A DNA stretch of 64,000 bases, from contig JACKAW010000001.1 of the NCBI GenBank assembly GCA_020634885.1, positions 496,001 through 560,000 of the forward strand, read 5' to 3'. This document shows, piece by piece, positions 1 through 9,900 of the stretch (the stretch's first letter is position 1; each line of letters opens with the position of its first letter). Source of the stretch: Anaerolineales bacterium. Its GTDB lineage: Bacteria; Chloroflexota; Anaerolineae; Anaerolineales; Villigracilaceae. The position numbers and the translations under genes are program-made. Below the pieces are notes generated by a model. That model was not told the origin of the DNA and did no database searches. It was given only the letters and a program-made list of their open reading frames with translations.

Positions 1-1
1 A

Positions 2-2689
2 GAGTGGATATTGCATATTCCAGGCGAGGGCGGCATCGGCAAGACCCGTTTACTGGAACAATACGAAAAAGCCGCCAAAGAACAATTGGGAGATAAACTT
101 GCTTCAACCCGCATCATAGATTTCTACGATACCAGACACCAGACCAGAGTGGGTTTGTTAGATAGCATTGCAGAAGCCCTTGAGTTCGACCCCGATGGCG
201 ACTTTTTCTCTGAAAGCAGGGATTTTCAAAGGTTGATCAACTCGAAAGGAGCCGATTATCTTTGGATACAAGACCATTTCGAACAAGTCTTCGATAAATT
301 CCTTGCGGAATACAAGTCACTGCTGGATCAAAAAGAAAAAGTTTTAATTCTGCTTGATACCTGCGAGGAAATGAAATCTTCCGAAGATTGGCTGATGGAA
401 AAATTTTTCGCAGAAGTGGGAGAACTTGAAAAGATTGCAGCGCCTGAAAATGCAGAAGAGCCGCCCGCTCAAAACGAACAGGAAAGCGTTCGTAAAACGA
501 TCATTGTTATCGCCGGGCGCAAGGAACTCGATTTCGAAAAATACGAAGAATACGCCGAAGCCGCATGGAAATTCAAACTTCCTTTACTGACCCTGGAGGA
601 TATTAAGGATTACTTCCTCAATAGTCCTGAAATATCAAATTCCATCAACGAAGCGGGGTTTGAAAGCATTCATCAGCGCACAGGCGGCAGACCTCTTTAT
701 GTAGCGCTGGTCTACGATTGGCTCTCCAACAATATCGGCACTTTGGATGAACTAATAAATATTGAAGAATCTTCCTTTGCCGAAGAGTTGGTCGGTTGGG
801 TACGCAGGCTTGATCTGACAAAAAAAATGACCATTCTGTATATGGCTTTTGCGTGGCGCAGAATGGAATTATCGCTTCTTGGCGAACTTTTGGGAGGTCT
901 ACCAGAAGCGCAAGTTAAAGCCATTGTGGACGAATTGATCAATTTTAGTTTCGTGAAATACCGCGAGATCGAAAATGGTCACTTTGTTGTAAACCTGCAT
1001 GATGAAATGCGAAAACTGATCAACGAACACATCTGGCCTCGAGAGATCGCCTCTGAATTGGAGAAACCTTACCCAGTAGTGCTTGATTGGTACAAACGCG
1101 CCATCAATGACGATAAACTTTTGAAGGGCAAAGAAACGCCTCAAAACGACCGCGAGCGCGCATTGTTATCCGAAGATTTATACTACCGCCTGCGGCAAGA
1201 CTTGAAGAACGGATTGGAATGGTACGAAATCCGCTTTAAGAATGCAATTCACCTTCTCGATCTCGATTATTGTGACATGATGAATCGAGAGGTTGAGTAC
1301 CAGAAAAAGCAGCTACCCCTTTCAGAGCATGATAAATATGATTTCAGGGTTGCGCTTACAGCATTTCGCAAGGAAGAATACATCCGTGCCGGATCGATCT
1401 GGCATGTATTGGTGCAAAGACCAGAAATTAATCAGCCCCTGAAAGCCACCACCCTGATGCAATTGGTTGAATTGGATAGTTATACGGGGAACCCACAAGA
1501 AGCCATTCATCATGCCAAAGACGCTGAATCTTTATACACCGAACTGATCAAGTCTGAAAAAAAAGCGCCGCAAAAAGCGCAATTCAAACAGGAACTGGGA
1601 CAGCTTTACAACAACTGGGGCTATGCCTGCCGAGTAACAGATGACTACAAACAAGCATTGGATTTTTATAAAATGGCGCTTAAGGCATCGGGGCAAAACG
1701 AATTAGGGAAAAAGCACAAAGCACGCGTATTAAATAACATGGGGTATGCCTATTTTCGCCTGGGTGACGTGGAACGAGCAAGAACGTATGTAGGGCGCGC
1801 ATTAAACATCAGACGCGACATGAAAATCCCATACGAACTTGGGTTGGGCTTCAACACGTTTGGTCAGATCATGGAGGATGGAGGGCGCATCCAAAACGCA
1901 GTAGACCTTTTTACAAAGGCGCATCAAGCCTTCGAGCAGGCCCGCAGTAAACGCGGAATGGCTCTGGCACAGATCAACCTTGGCAGGATGAAACGTTTTA
2001 TCAACACCTATAATGATGCGCTGGCAGAATTACGCACAGCAGAAAAAGTGATGAGACGGCTGCATGATCAAGATAATTTGATCATCATCCTCAATGAGAT
2101 CGGAACAACCTACCGCGAAATGGGAGAGTGGGAAGACGCGCTCTCGCACTTGAACGAATCATTGAGATTAAGTGAAAAATTGGAGAAACATTACCAGCAA
2201 TCTGATACCCTGGATGATATCGCCGTCACGTATTACAAAATGGCGTTCCGGGTGGAAGATGCCAGTCGAAACGAGCTTATAAAAAAGGCAAGAGAATATG
2301 CGCTTAAATCCAAAAAAATCGCCAAGGAAAATAACTGGGACTTCTTCGTAGCCAAAGCGGATATCGCATTGGGCGACCTGTATTATTTTGGAAAAAAATA
2401 TAACGAATCGTTTGAACATTACTTTGAAGCCACAAGCCTGATGGCGAAGGCGTGGGCATCTCATAAAAAAGCATCCGGCTTTTACCAGAAGCGCTATGAA
2501 GAGAGTCTGGATAAAATGCAGGAAAGATTGCACACTTTTGAGCAGGAGGCAGGTATTGAAAAAACCCTGCACTATGTGAACCAACTCCTGCAAAAGATCG
2601 ACGCCCTTCCAAAATCGGAGAAGGCAGCTTTTTCAAAAATGCGTAATACTCTGAAAGCAACCCGCGAAACCACAAAGTTTGCCATGTAA
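2..2689 (+). CDS. STAND-type NTPase with C-terminal TPR array (5' truncated)
   Basis: The reading frame is open to the window edge (Glu-Trp-Ile precede the first Leu), so the true start and any N-terminal effector or sensor domain lie upstream. What is visible opens with a Walker A loop (GEGGIGKTRLL). A Walker B-like strand follows at about residue 112 (KVLILLDTCEE), then a STAND-like regulatory region. From about residue 490 to 870 there is a run of helix pairs of tetratricopeptide type (for example NNWGYACRVTDDYKQALDFY and NNMGYAYFRLGDVERARTY). STAND proteins are known as ligand-gated switches that oligomerise when the repeat array binds a trigger. The gene lies 20 bases before the radical SAM gene on the same strand and is probably co-transcribed with it. 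The role in this locus is inferred from context. Confidence 0.8.
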   Translation, partial: EWILHIPGEGGIGKTRLLEQYEKAAKEQLGDKLASTRIIDFYDTRHQTRVGLLDSIAEALEFDPDGDFFSESRDFQRLINSKGADYLWIQDHFEQVFDKFLAEYKSLLDQKEKVLILLDTCEEMKSSEDWLMEKFFAEVGELEKIAAPENAEEPPAQNEQESVRKTIIVIAGRKELDFEKYEEYAEAAWKFKLPLLTLEDIKDYFLNSPEISNSINEAGFESIHQRTGGRPLYVALVYDWLSNNIGTLDELINIEESSFAEELVGWVRRLDLTKKMTILYMAFAWRRMELSLLGELLGGLPEAQVKAIVDELINFSFVKYREIENGHFVVNLHDEMRKLINEHIWPREIASELEKPYPVVLDWYKRAINDDKLLKGKETPQNDRERALLSEDLYYRLRQDLKNGLEWYEIRFKNAIHLLDLDYCDMMNREVEYQKKQLPLSEHDKYDFRVALTAFRKEEYIRAGSIWHVLVQRPEINQPLKATTLMQLVELDSYTGNPQEAIHHAKDAESLYTELIKSEKKAPQKAQFKQELGQLYNNWGYACRVTDDYKQALDFYKMALKASGQNELGKKHKARVLNNMGYAYFRLGDVERARTYVGRALNIRRDMKIPYELGLGFNTFGQIMEDGGRIQNAVDLFTKAHQAFEQARSKRGMALAQINLGRMKRFINTYNDALAELRTAEKVMRRLHDQDNLIIILNEIGTTYREMGEWEDALSHLNESLRLSEKLEKHYQQSDTLDDIAVTYYKMAFRVEDASRNELIKKAREYALKSKKIAKENNWDFFVAKADIALGDLYYFGKKYNESFEHYFEATSLMAKAWASHKKASGFYQKRYEESLDKMQERLHTFEQEAGIEKTLHYVNQLLQKIDALPKSEKAAFSKMRNTLKATRETTKFAM

Positions 2690-2709
2690 CGATCCTTGGA
2701 GTTATTGAC

Positions 2710-4155
2710 ATGAAACCGCAGACCAGACCCCTTATTTTTATTGCCAGTTCCAGTGAACGCGCCGCTCTCGAAGGAGATTGCGCGTGTGCATACCCCGCAA
2801 CAACATCTCCCATCCCTATGCCGCCCACAAACGGTCTTGTCCGGCTTCCATCCGGTATCATCCACGAAGAGATCAACCATGAGTTTCACGTCTTTCTCTC
2901 ACCCAAAAGCCAAAATGGAGCATCGGTTCTAAATCAAGCTGCGGTTGATCTGCTACAGAGACTCAACCTGCCAGGCGCCTGCATTGAACAGTCGGAAGAT
3001 ATGGCAGATGATTTATTTTCACAGGGGTTGCTTGAGCCGCTGAAACAAGAAACAGAAATGGAAAACGGTCTTCGATCTACAACCCTTGCGGCATGGCTGC
3101 ACATTACAGACCGGTGCAATTTTCGGTGTACGTATTGCTACCTGCCTCACAAACGGGAGGATATGTCACTTGAAACCGGATACGCCTCCATCGCATCCCT
3201 CTTTCGATCTGCTGCCATTCATAATTTTGAAAAGGTCAAGATCAAATATGCGGGCGGTGAACCCCTGCTGAATTACCCGCTAATTTTGGCATTGCATGAT
3301 TACGCAAAAGATGAAGCAAAACGGCTCGGAGTGGAGTTGGAAGAGATCATCCTCAGCAACGGGTCACTGCTCACAAATAAGATCGCAAAGGAACTACACG
3401 ATCTAAAAATCAACCTGATGATTTCGCTGGATGGTTTCGGACAATACCATGATACGCATCGTCCCTACGCCGGAGGTGGGGCGTCATTCCAGGCTGTATC
3501 TTCCGCTGTGGAACTCGCCATCGAAAACGGGATAACGCCGCACATTTCGATCACTGTCAGTGGAGAATCCGCTTTGGGTTTGCCGACCCTGCTTGAGTGG
3601 GTTTTGAAGCGCGAACTTCCGTTCAATCTAAATTTCTATCGTGAGAACGAGTTTTCGGTTAATGCATCCAATTTAAATATGGATGAAGAAAAGATCATCA
3701 ACGGTATATTGAAGGCTTTTGATGTTGTTCGAGAGCATCTGCCAAAAAGAAGCCTGCTTGCAAGTGTTATTGACAGAGCAAATATGGAGCAGGCACATAC
3801 GCGAACTTGCGGAGTGGGCGAAAACTATTTGGTATTCGATCAACACGGAGCTGTTTCAAAATGCCAGATGCAAATGCATAAACCGGTTGCTTCATCGTTT
3901 AGTGAAGACCCGCTTGCTCTCGTTCAACTTGACCAAACCGGAATTCAAAATCTCAAGGCTGACGAGAAGGATGAGTGTAATACTTGCAAATGGAAGCATT
4001 GGTGTACAGGCGGTTGCCCTTTAACAAGTTATCGCGCTTCAGGGACGTACAATAAAAAATCGCCCAATTGCAATATTTACAAACGGCTTTTCCCTGAGGC
4101 GTTAAAGTTGGAAGGTTTGCGAATTCTTAGCACCGCTGAAAATTCACTGCTTTGA
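2710..4155 (+). CDS. radical SAM/SPASM peptide- or protein-modifying enzyme
   Basis: The radical SAM cluster motif is CNFRCTYC (Cys136, Cys140, Cys143), preceded by the usual LHITDR strand. A C-terminal SPASM region carries Cys367 and the cluster CNTCKWKHWCTGGC (Cys423, 426, 432, 436) plus a Cys near 454, which should bind auxiliary Fe-S clusters. Residues about 40-110 (with ASVLNQAAVDLLQRL) look like a PqqD-type peptide-recognition domain. Such enzymes install thioether, C-C or similar links in RiPP precursors or mature enzymes. The ATG at 2710 has a GGAG eight bases upstream; an in-frame ATG at 2818 would drop an N-terminal stretch with a Cys-Ala-Cys motif. No separate precursor peptide gene fits in the 20-base gap upstream. 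The 3' end overlaps the convergent ATPase gene by 12 bases. Confidence 0.88.
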   Translation: MKPQTRPLIFIASSSERAALEGDCACAYPATTSPIPMPPTNGLVRLPSGIIHEEINHEFHVFLSPKSQNGASVLNQAAVDLLQRLNLPGACIEQSEDMADDLFSQGLLEPLKQETEMENGLRSTTLAAWLHITDRCNFRCTYCYLPHKREDMSLETGYASIASLFRSAAIHNFEKVKIKYAGGEPLLNYPLILALHDYAKDEAKRLGVELEEIILSNGSLLTNKIAKELHDLKINLMISLDGFGQYHDTHRPYAGGGASFQAVSSAVELAIENGITPHISITVSGESALGLPTLLEWVLKRELPFNLNFYRENEFSVNASNLNMDEEKIINGILKAFDVVREHLPKRSLLASVIDRANMEQAHTRTCGVGENYLVFDQHGAVSKCQMQMHKPVASSFSEDPLALVQLDQTGIQNLKADEKDECNTCKWKHWCTGGCPLTSYRASGTYNKKSPNCNIYKRLFPEALKLEGLRILSTAENSLL

Positions 4156-5232
4156 AATCCAATACTGAAATAGCGGGCTGAAAATGGTTACTGAATTTTG
4201 CCTTGCTTCCGGCACGAGTAATCCTTTTGTGAGAAGTAACTTGCCGGTGTCTTTAGACATGGGTGGGGTGCTTCCATGAACAAAGGCTAGAAATCCTTTC
4301 CGCTCCTCTTCAAGCAGCCCGATCCAAATCTTTCTAAATTCTTCTTCAACTGGATCATGCTTTGCGTACCACTCAATATCGGCAAAGGGTCTTGCCGAGG
4401 GTTGGTGATCTTTTACGATCTTTAGTAATGCTTGAATAAAGCCGGGGTGCCCACCGCTAAGGCGGTAGATCCCTTCCTTCAATTCAGGTGTTAATATCAC
4501 TTTTTGTCGTCCCCCGATCTGTTCGATAACATCATACGCATCTTCACGTGAAAAAGGACCCAAGCCCAGCGAGTAGCGCGAGATCAATTCATAAAAACTT
4601 TCATTATCAGTTGGCGGGCGCAGCTTATCAGGCGTATTTCGCAAAAATAGAATATAAGAAACGCCGTATTTGTTCGTATCGCGAACAGCACGTAAATGGG
4701 CAAAAAGTTCCCTGGGCATGGTTTGGTATGTTTCGTCAAATTCGTCCAGCAAAAAACAGATCCTGAAGCCGTACGTTTTGCAGATCATATCAACAGCATA
4801 TTCAAACAGGCGATGAGCTTTTAAGTCATCCTTGCTTTCGATCACCTCAGAATCCAATTCGGCAACGGTATCAATGATCTTTGCGATATCCTCGGTGGGT
4901 TCGAGGCGGCGAAAAGCAAAAAGGATCGTATTCAACAGTAATTCAAAAAAACCGAAGCCCCAATCATTATCCGAACGCAGACGGTTCATATCCACCCGGG
5001 CAAGCAGTATCTTTGAGGCAAGCGGCTCACCCAGGTAATGTTTTTTTACCTGCGCAGACGTTACAACCTGTCCGTCACGGTCGGGTTTCTGATTGTCACC
5101 CATCAAGAAATCCATCAGGCGTGTCTTGCCAGCGCTCGGAGCGCCGGTTACGAAAAACGATTCGCCGCTTCGGATATAGTCAAAAAATTTAGTGAGAACA
5201 TCTTCGCGATAACGAGGGATTTGGTTTGTCAT
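4144..5232 (-). CDS. STAND/ORC-like P-loop ATPase with C-terminal winged helix
   Basis: The protein has 362 residues. It has Walker A GAPSAGKTRL near residue 30, Walker B FLLDEFDE near 165, an ORC/STAND-like arginine- and glycine-rich second half (LSGGHPGFIQALL) and a likely winged-helix end (KGLLVPEARQNSVTIFSPLF). The family usually works as a regulatory NTPase that binds partner proteins or DNA. It is the last gene of the leftward operon, 15 bases after the REC-APH gene, and its stop lies inside the last codons of the radical SAM gene on the other strand. No effector domain is fused to it. The exact function is unknown. Confidence 0.8.
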   Translation of the reverse strand: MTNQIPRYREDVLTKFFDYIRSGESFFVTGAPSAGKTRLMDFLMGDNQKPDRDGQVVTSAQVKKHYLGEPLASKILLARVDMNRLRSDNDWGFGFFELLLNTILFAFRRLEPTEDIAKIIDTVAELDSEVIESKDDLKAHRLFEYAVDMICKTYGFRICFLLDEFDETYQTMPRELFAHLRAVRDTNKYGVSYILFLRNTPDKLRPPTDNESFYELISRYSLGLGPFSREDAYDVIEQIGGRQKVILTPELKEGIYRLSGGHPGFIQALLKIVKDHQPSARPFADIEWYAKHDPVEEEFRKIWIGLLEEERKGFLAFVHGSTPPMSKDTGKLLLTKGLLVPEARQNSVTIFSPLFQYWISKQ

Positions 5233-5247
5233 AATATCTCCATGGGT

Positions 5248-6906
5248 TTACAGGGATGTGCGTTTCCATTCAGCGGGAGGCCAGGTTTCATCCCAATGTT
5301 CAATCCGTTGACACAGGATGTTTGCAAACATCCACAGGCGCTGCAAACTTCTGTCCTGCCTGTTTTGCGTCATGAGGGTGGTGCGAAAGATCGTATTAAA
5401 GAATAAACCAAGCATATATTCACGTGCATCTGTAATACCAGTACACTGTACCGCCAGACGGCGAATAATGGAAATGATCTCAAGAAGTTTTCGTGTTTCA
5501 TTCTCGAACAGCATGTTTTCGGGTAAAGATTCGTCTATTCTTTGCGCAGTGGCAACAGCAAGACACAAATCAAAGTAATTGGAAATTCGTTCACGCGCAC
5601 TTGTTATGCGGGTGAACACATCAAATTCAAGTTCAATGAAGTCTTGAAGGGCATGTCCTTCTCCACAGCGTTCAAAATCCACCACCCAACTATTCTGGTT
5701 GTTATCGACCAAAAGATTGTCTGAATGCAGGTCGCCATGGGTTACGGCGGTCATTGTTGCACTCATCAAACTTCGATCAAATTCGCTCCCTTCGCTCTCT
5801 GCAATTTTCTCGAGCCACTCAATTGGGTTTTGAACAAACTTCTGGTGCCAAAAATTCTCATCCCGTTCATCCGGTACGGGCGGCGGGCAGGTTTGTGCGC
5901 GGGAGTGCCAGTTCCTATCCCAAACGTCACAATATAAGCCAAACAATGATACATCTTCCACTTGCCTGGCTTTCTCGTAGTGGCTTGCCCAGGTTCGAGT
6001 AAAAAAATGTTCAAGGCTGCGCTGTATTTTATCCACCGGCTGCGAAAAGATAAAACGTCCGAACGTTTCTTCAATCGAACCTACATACGAGAATTTGATC
6101 GCGCCAATATCCCAAAGTTCAACATGACCTTCCATGACAGGCGCATGATTCTCTCTAAGCCGATGATTGATATATTTCTGAAACAGGTCAACTTCCTTGA
6201 TGATCTTTGTTGCCCGCGCCATTTTGACTATAACCGGCTCAAGGTCATCTTCGTACACGCGCATCACTACAGACCTGGGTCGTGGTGCTGTGGAATAACC
6301 AGTCCCTTCACTGCCGCTGTTAACTCGTTCCAGGCGCAGTTGCTCTGCGTGTGGAAAAAGCCGCCCCAAAACATCCAAAACCTGATCGTGAAAATCTTTA
6401 TCAAGAGTTTCACCAAATAAGGTATCTGTAATGACCTTCAGCATTTCATTCGGCTTTACATTCCACTGTCTGCGAAATGCACAGACTTTAACAGCGGCTT
6501 TCTCTAATTTTTCTTTGAGAACCTTCGGGTTTCCGCCTTTTTCATAAAAGTCATAAGCGCCCTTTTCAACACAATTCAGGGCAATTTCCAACGTTCCGTA
6601 ACCGCTTGCGATAATGGTGGCGGCTGGTTTTATCTTCTCGATCAACTCCAACCCGCTAAAATCATCGCTGTCAAAATTATCGATCAGACGCATATCCACC
6701 AGTGCAAGCTGGCAGCGATGCTCTCTTGCTTTTAAAATCGCATCATCAACGAGATCCGTTCCGATACCGTGCGCAACCACTGCCGTATACCCCCAAATAC
6801 TTAGAAAATTCTCAAAAAGTTCAACTGCCGATTCGTCATTATCCACGATCAGCACACGCGGAGCAGGCATAATTCCAATTTCAGATTGCATCTCAATATC
6901 CGTCAT
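5248..6906 (-). CDS. response-regulator receiver fused to an APH-type kinase domain
   Basis: Residues about 15-140 form a CheY-like receiver (VLIVDNDES acidic pair; phospho-acceptor in LALVDMRL; EKGAYDFYEKG end). Residues about 195-540 resemble an aminoglycoside-phosphotransferase/choline-kinase fold: HGDLHSDN at 390-397 supplies the catalytic Asp and Asn, and VVDFE about 20 residues later supplies the metal-binding Asp, so the kinase looks active. A Lys in PVIVKMARATK may be the ATP-binding lysine. The fusion suggests a phosphorelay controlling phosphorylation of a small molecule or protein. It overlaps the upstream histidine-kinase gene by 4 bases (ATGA), which implies translational coupling. 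The substrate cannot be inferred. Confidence 0.82.
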   Translation of the reverse strand: MTDIEMQSEIGIMPAPRVLIVDNDESAVELFENFLSIWGYTAVVAHGIGTDLVDDAILKAREHRCQLALVDMRLIDNFDSDDFSGLELIEKIKPAATIIASGYGTLEIALNCVEKGAYDFYEKGGNPKVLKEKLEKAAVKVCAFRRQWNVKPNEMLKVITDTLFGETLDKDFHDQVLDVLGRLFPHAEQLRLERVNSGSEGTGYSTAPRPRSVVMRVYEDDLEPVIVKMARATKIIKEVDLFQKYINHRLRENHAPVMEGHVELWDIGAIKFSYVGSIEETFGRFIFSQPVDKIQRSLEHFFTRTWASHYEKARQVEDVSLFGLYCDVWDRNWHSRAQTCPPPVPDERDENFWHQKFVQNPIEWLEKIAESEGSEFDRSLMSATMTAVTHGDLHSDNLLVDNNQNSWVVDFERCGEGHALQDFIELEFDVFTRITSARERISNYFDLCLAVATAQRIDESLPENMLFENETRKLLEIISIIRRLAVQCTGITDAREYMLGLFFNTIFRTTLMTQNRQDRSLQRLWMFANILCQRIEHWDETWPPAEWKRTSL

Positions 6907-9900
6907 TCGATACTTTCCGAGGAACTGGATATTGGCAATACAATGGAAAACATTGCTCCTGTATCTTTTTCAGCGGGTAAAAGCCGTATCTTACCGCCAA
7001 TATCATCCACCAATTGACGTGCCATGAGCAGCCCGTATCCACCAGAGGTTGGCTTGGTGGTTGTCTGTCGCTGGAAAATCGCTGCACGAACCTTCTCTTC
7101 AATGCCCGGTCCTGTATCTTGAAGTAATATTTCCACCTTTCCATCCTGCGCTAAATGAGTACTGACACGAATTTTTTTCTCGCGGGTTGTTGTGGATTGA
7201 TCCATAGCCCGCGCAGCGTTTCGTACAAGATGGCGAAGAATGCGTTGAAATTCATTGGGGTTCATCAACACGTTGATGCCGGGCGCATTCAAATGCAGTT
7301 CCAATTCTATTTTTCTTTGTTTTACGATCTGATCAAGGTACGCGCTGATCGCCTTATCCAGGGGTGTATCTTTTTTCGATTGAGGGCTCCATGGACCTAC
7401 GCTCGTCAGATTCTTGGCGCTTTCGTCGATCGCATCCACATATTCATTTAATTTCTCGTCGCCCTCCAATGCCTGTTTGATCAAGTAAGCATTCCCGCGT
7501 ATCCTCAATACCTCATTGCTAATGTCGTGAGCAATATCTGATGCCCAGGCAGTCATGGTTGCCACAGTGGATTTAAACGCCAACTCTTCGCTTTGCTGCG
7601 ACCTTTCTATCGCCTCACCAAGTTGATGAGCAACACTTTCAACCAAGGCAATATCGTCCTTATCAAAGCCGTGCTCTTCCCGTTCCAAGGCTAGCACCCC
7701 CAAGACGCTCCCATTCCGCCTCATCAAACTCACACATAACTCAGAGGTTGTTTTTGGGTTCAGGGGTAAATAATCACGATCCTTTTTTACATCCGGGACA
7801 TATTCCTGTGCCTGTTCTTTGGTTTCAAGAGACCTTCTCACCACTTTACAAGCAATGGATCCATACGCCTCCTCGTCAATTGGAAAGAGACGCCTATCCT
7901 GCAAGTCGGGATTTTCGATTGTGTAATATCGAAGCGTTTCCGGTGCAAATTTAAGCGCCCGCACTTCTTCATCGTAAAGAAGCACACATAAGGTCGTGTT
8001 CTGAAATAATACTTTTAACTTCTCCAACACAGACGGCATGATCTCTTCAATATCCAACTCACTTCCAATCGTCCGCGAAATATCACGGGCTGCCCTCCAG
8101 CGTCCGCGTTGGTGCCGTTCTTCATTACGACGTGAATTTGAAATAGCAACCGCCGCCAGACTGGCAAAGGATTTTGCATGGCGAATTTCCACATCGGAAA
8201 ATTCATTTGGGCGCATATAATCGAGATAAAGAATTCCCAATGGATCGCGCGAGTACGGGTCACGGATCGAAACACCCATCAACGCCTTTACGCCTTCACG
8301 TCGAACAAAATGATTCTCAGAAAGTTTTTTATCGCCAAGGGTTAAGCGCTCCCTGTCCATGTCATTAACGATCAATTCTCCTTTGTGTAAAACATGCATG
8401 GAAACTCCCCCCACCTCTGGTTGATCTTCAAGAACATTGATCGGTTTCTTCAGCGTTCCATCGTATCCACAATTCTCATGTTCAAATTCGTAATAAGGCA
8501 TTTTTTCAGTCCTACGAATCGGATAGATCACTGCCCAATCTGCTTTACTAAAATCCCGCACAGTACTACAAATTAGACTCAATGTCTCACGCAAAGACCG
8601 GTGTTCAGCCCTTCCCAATATTTCATAATTAACCGTAATCAAAACATCACTCTTCTCGCGTTGATGTATCGTCTGCCAGACAAGCGCTGCATTGGTCAGC
8701 AAAGTCTGAAGGTTACGAAGTGAAATACGGTTCAATTGCCTGCGAGTGATTTTATTATCAACAATAAGCATCCCCAAAACATGAGTACCTACATAAATAG
8801 GCAGCGCCATACACTCGACAGGTGCAAAAACTTCCACAAGCGCTCTGGGCAAATGCCTGCCCGCTTCTGCCTCGCTCAGGTTAACCATTTCTCCTGCATC
8901 AAAAATTCCCTGAACTTTACTTCCAAACTCCTGAAATGGAATATTGATACCGGCAACAGATTGATACAAAGGTGATTTTTGTATTCTTTTTCTGGTCTTT
9001 TCAACCAACGCATCATTCGCGTCACCAGATGGATGGTATTCGAACCGCGAAGAAGCAGGTAAATCTGCCTGAAGTTTCTCAAATCCCGAATGGCATTTCA
9101 AGGCACGCAGATTATCTTGCGATAAAAACAAAACCGCCCGATCAAAGCCCATCTTCTCCGTTGCAATATCAACAACTGTCCACCATAGATCATCCAAGCT
9201 CCGTTTAGCAATACGTAGCATTTCAACACTTGCATGTTGAAGCAAGGTCATTTCATTTGAGGTATGTCGTTCCCGTCCATAAAGCCCCGCATGTTCCAGC
9301 GCAACCGAAACCTGTTTTGTAAAAAAGTCAAGCAGGGTTCGCTCATGTGCTTCAAGATATATCTGCTTCATCCAGAAATCAAGGAGTAAACATCCCAACA
9401 GGTCTTCTCCGCTTCGTAAAGGCAAAACCCAACAGCCAGCCAAAGGAAAGTTAAACCCTATGGATTCGATTTCGTTAATTACACTCTGATTACTGTCGTT
9501 CTTTTCTATATATGTCACATCTTGTGAAAACAAGACATTTCTCAATTCGCGCATGTCCTGCACATTAAAATCAATCTGATTGAAATCAGCAATGCAGCCA
9601 TCTCCTGCACACTTTACGCCGATAAATTTGTCACGAGGCGCGATCACTTCCTGTCTTGGCGCCCAAAACAGGTGCGCGCGGACAAAACCAAGCTGAAGGG
9701 CATGACTCACAACCACCTGAGCAACATCTGCAAAATTATCCAGGTGCAGTGATCTCTCCATCATTTCACTAAACACTGTTCGCCAGCGGTTTCCAACCTC
9801 TTCCCGTCTGGCACTCATTAAGGACTTCAATACAAATAAAAGCTCTTCTTCAAGTATGGGTTTGTTCAAATAACTGAATGCGCCAGCCCGATACGCCCGT

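Noticed and set aside
11..13. TTG at 11 as the start of the STAND gene
   Set aside because: The frame is open to the window edge and the TTG is only ten residues before the P-loop. The gene is truncated, not starting here.
2689..2710. A RiPP precursor peptide gene between the STAND and radical SAM genes
   Set aside because: Only 20 bases lie between the two genes, and none of the locus proteins ends in an FxSxx motif.
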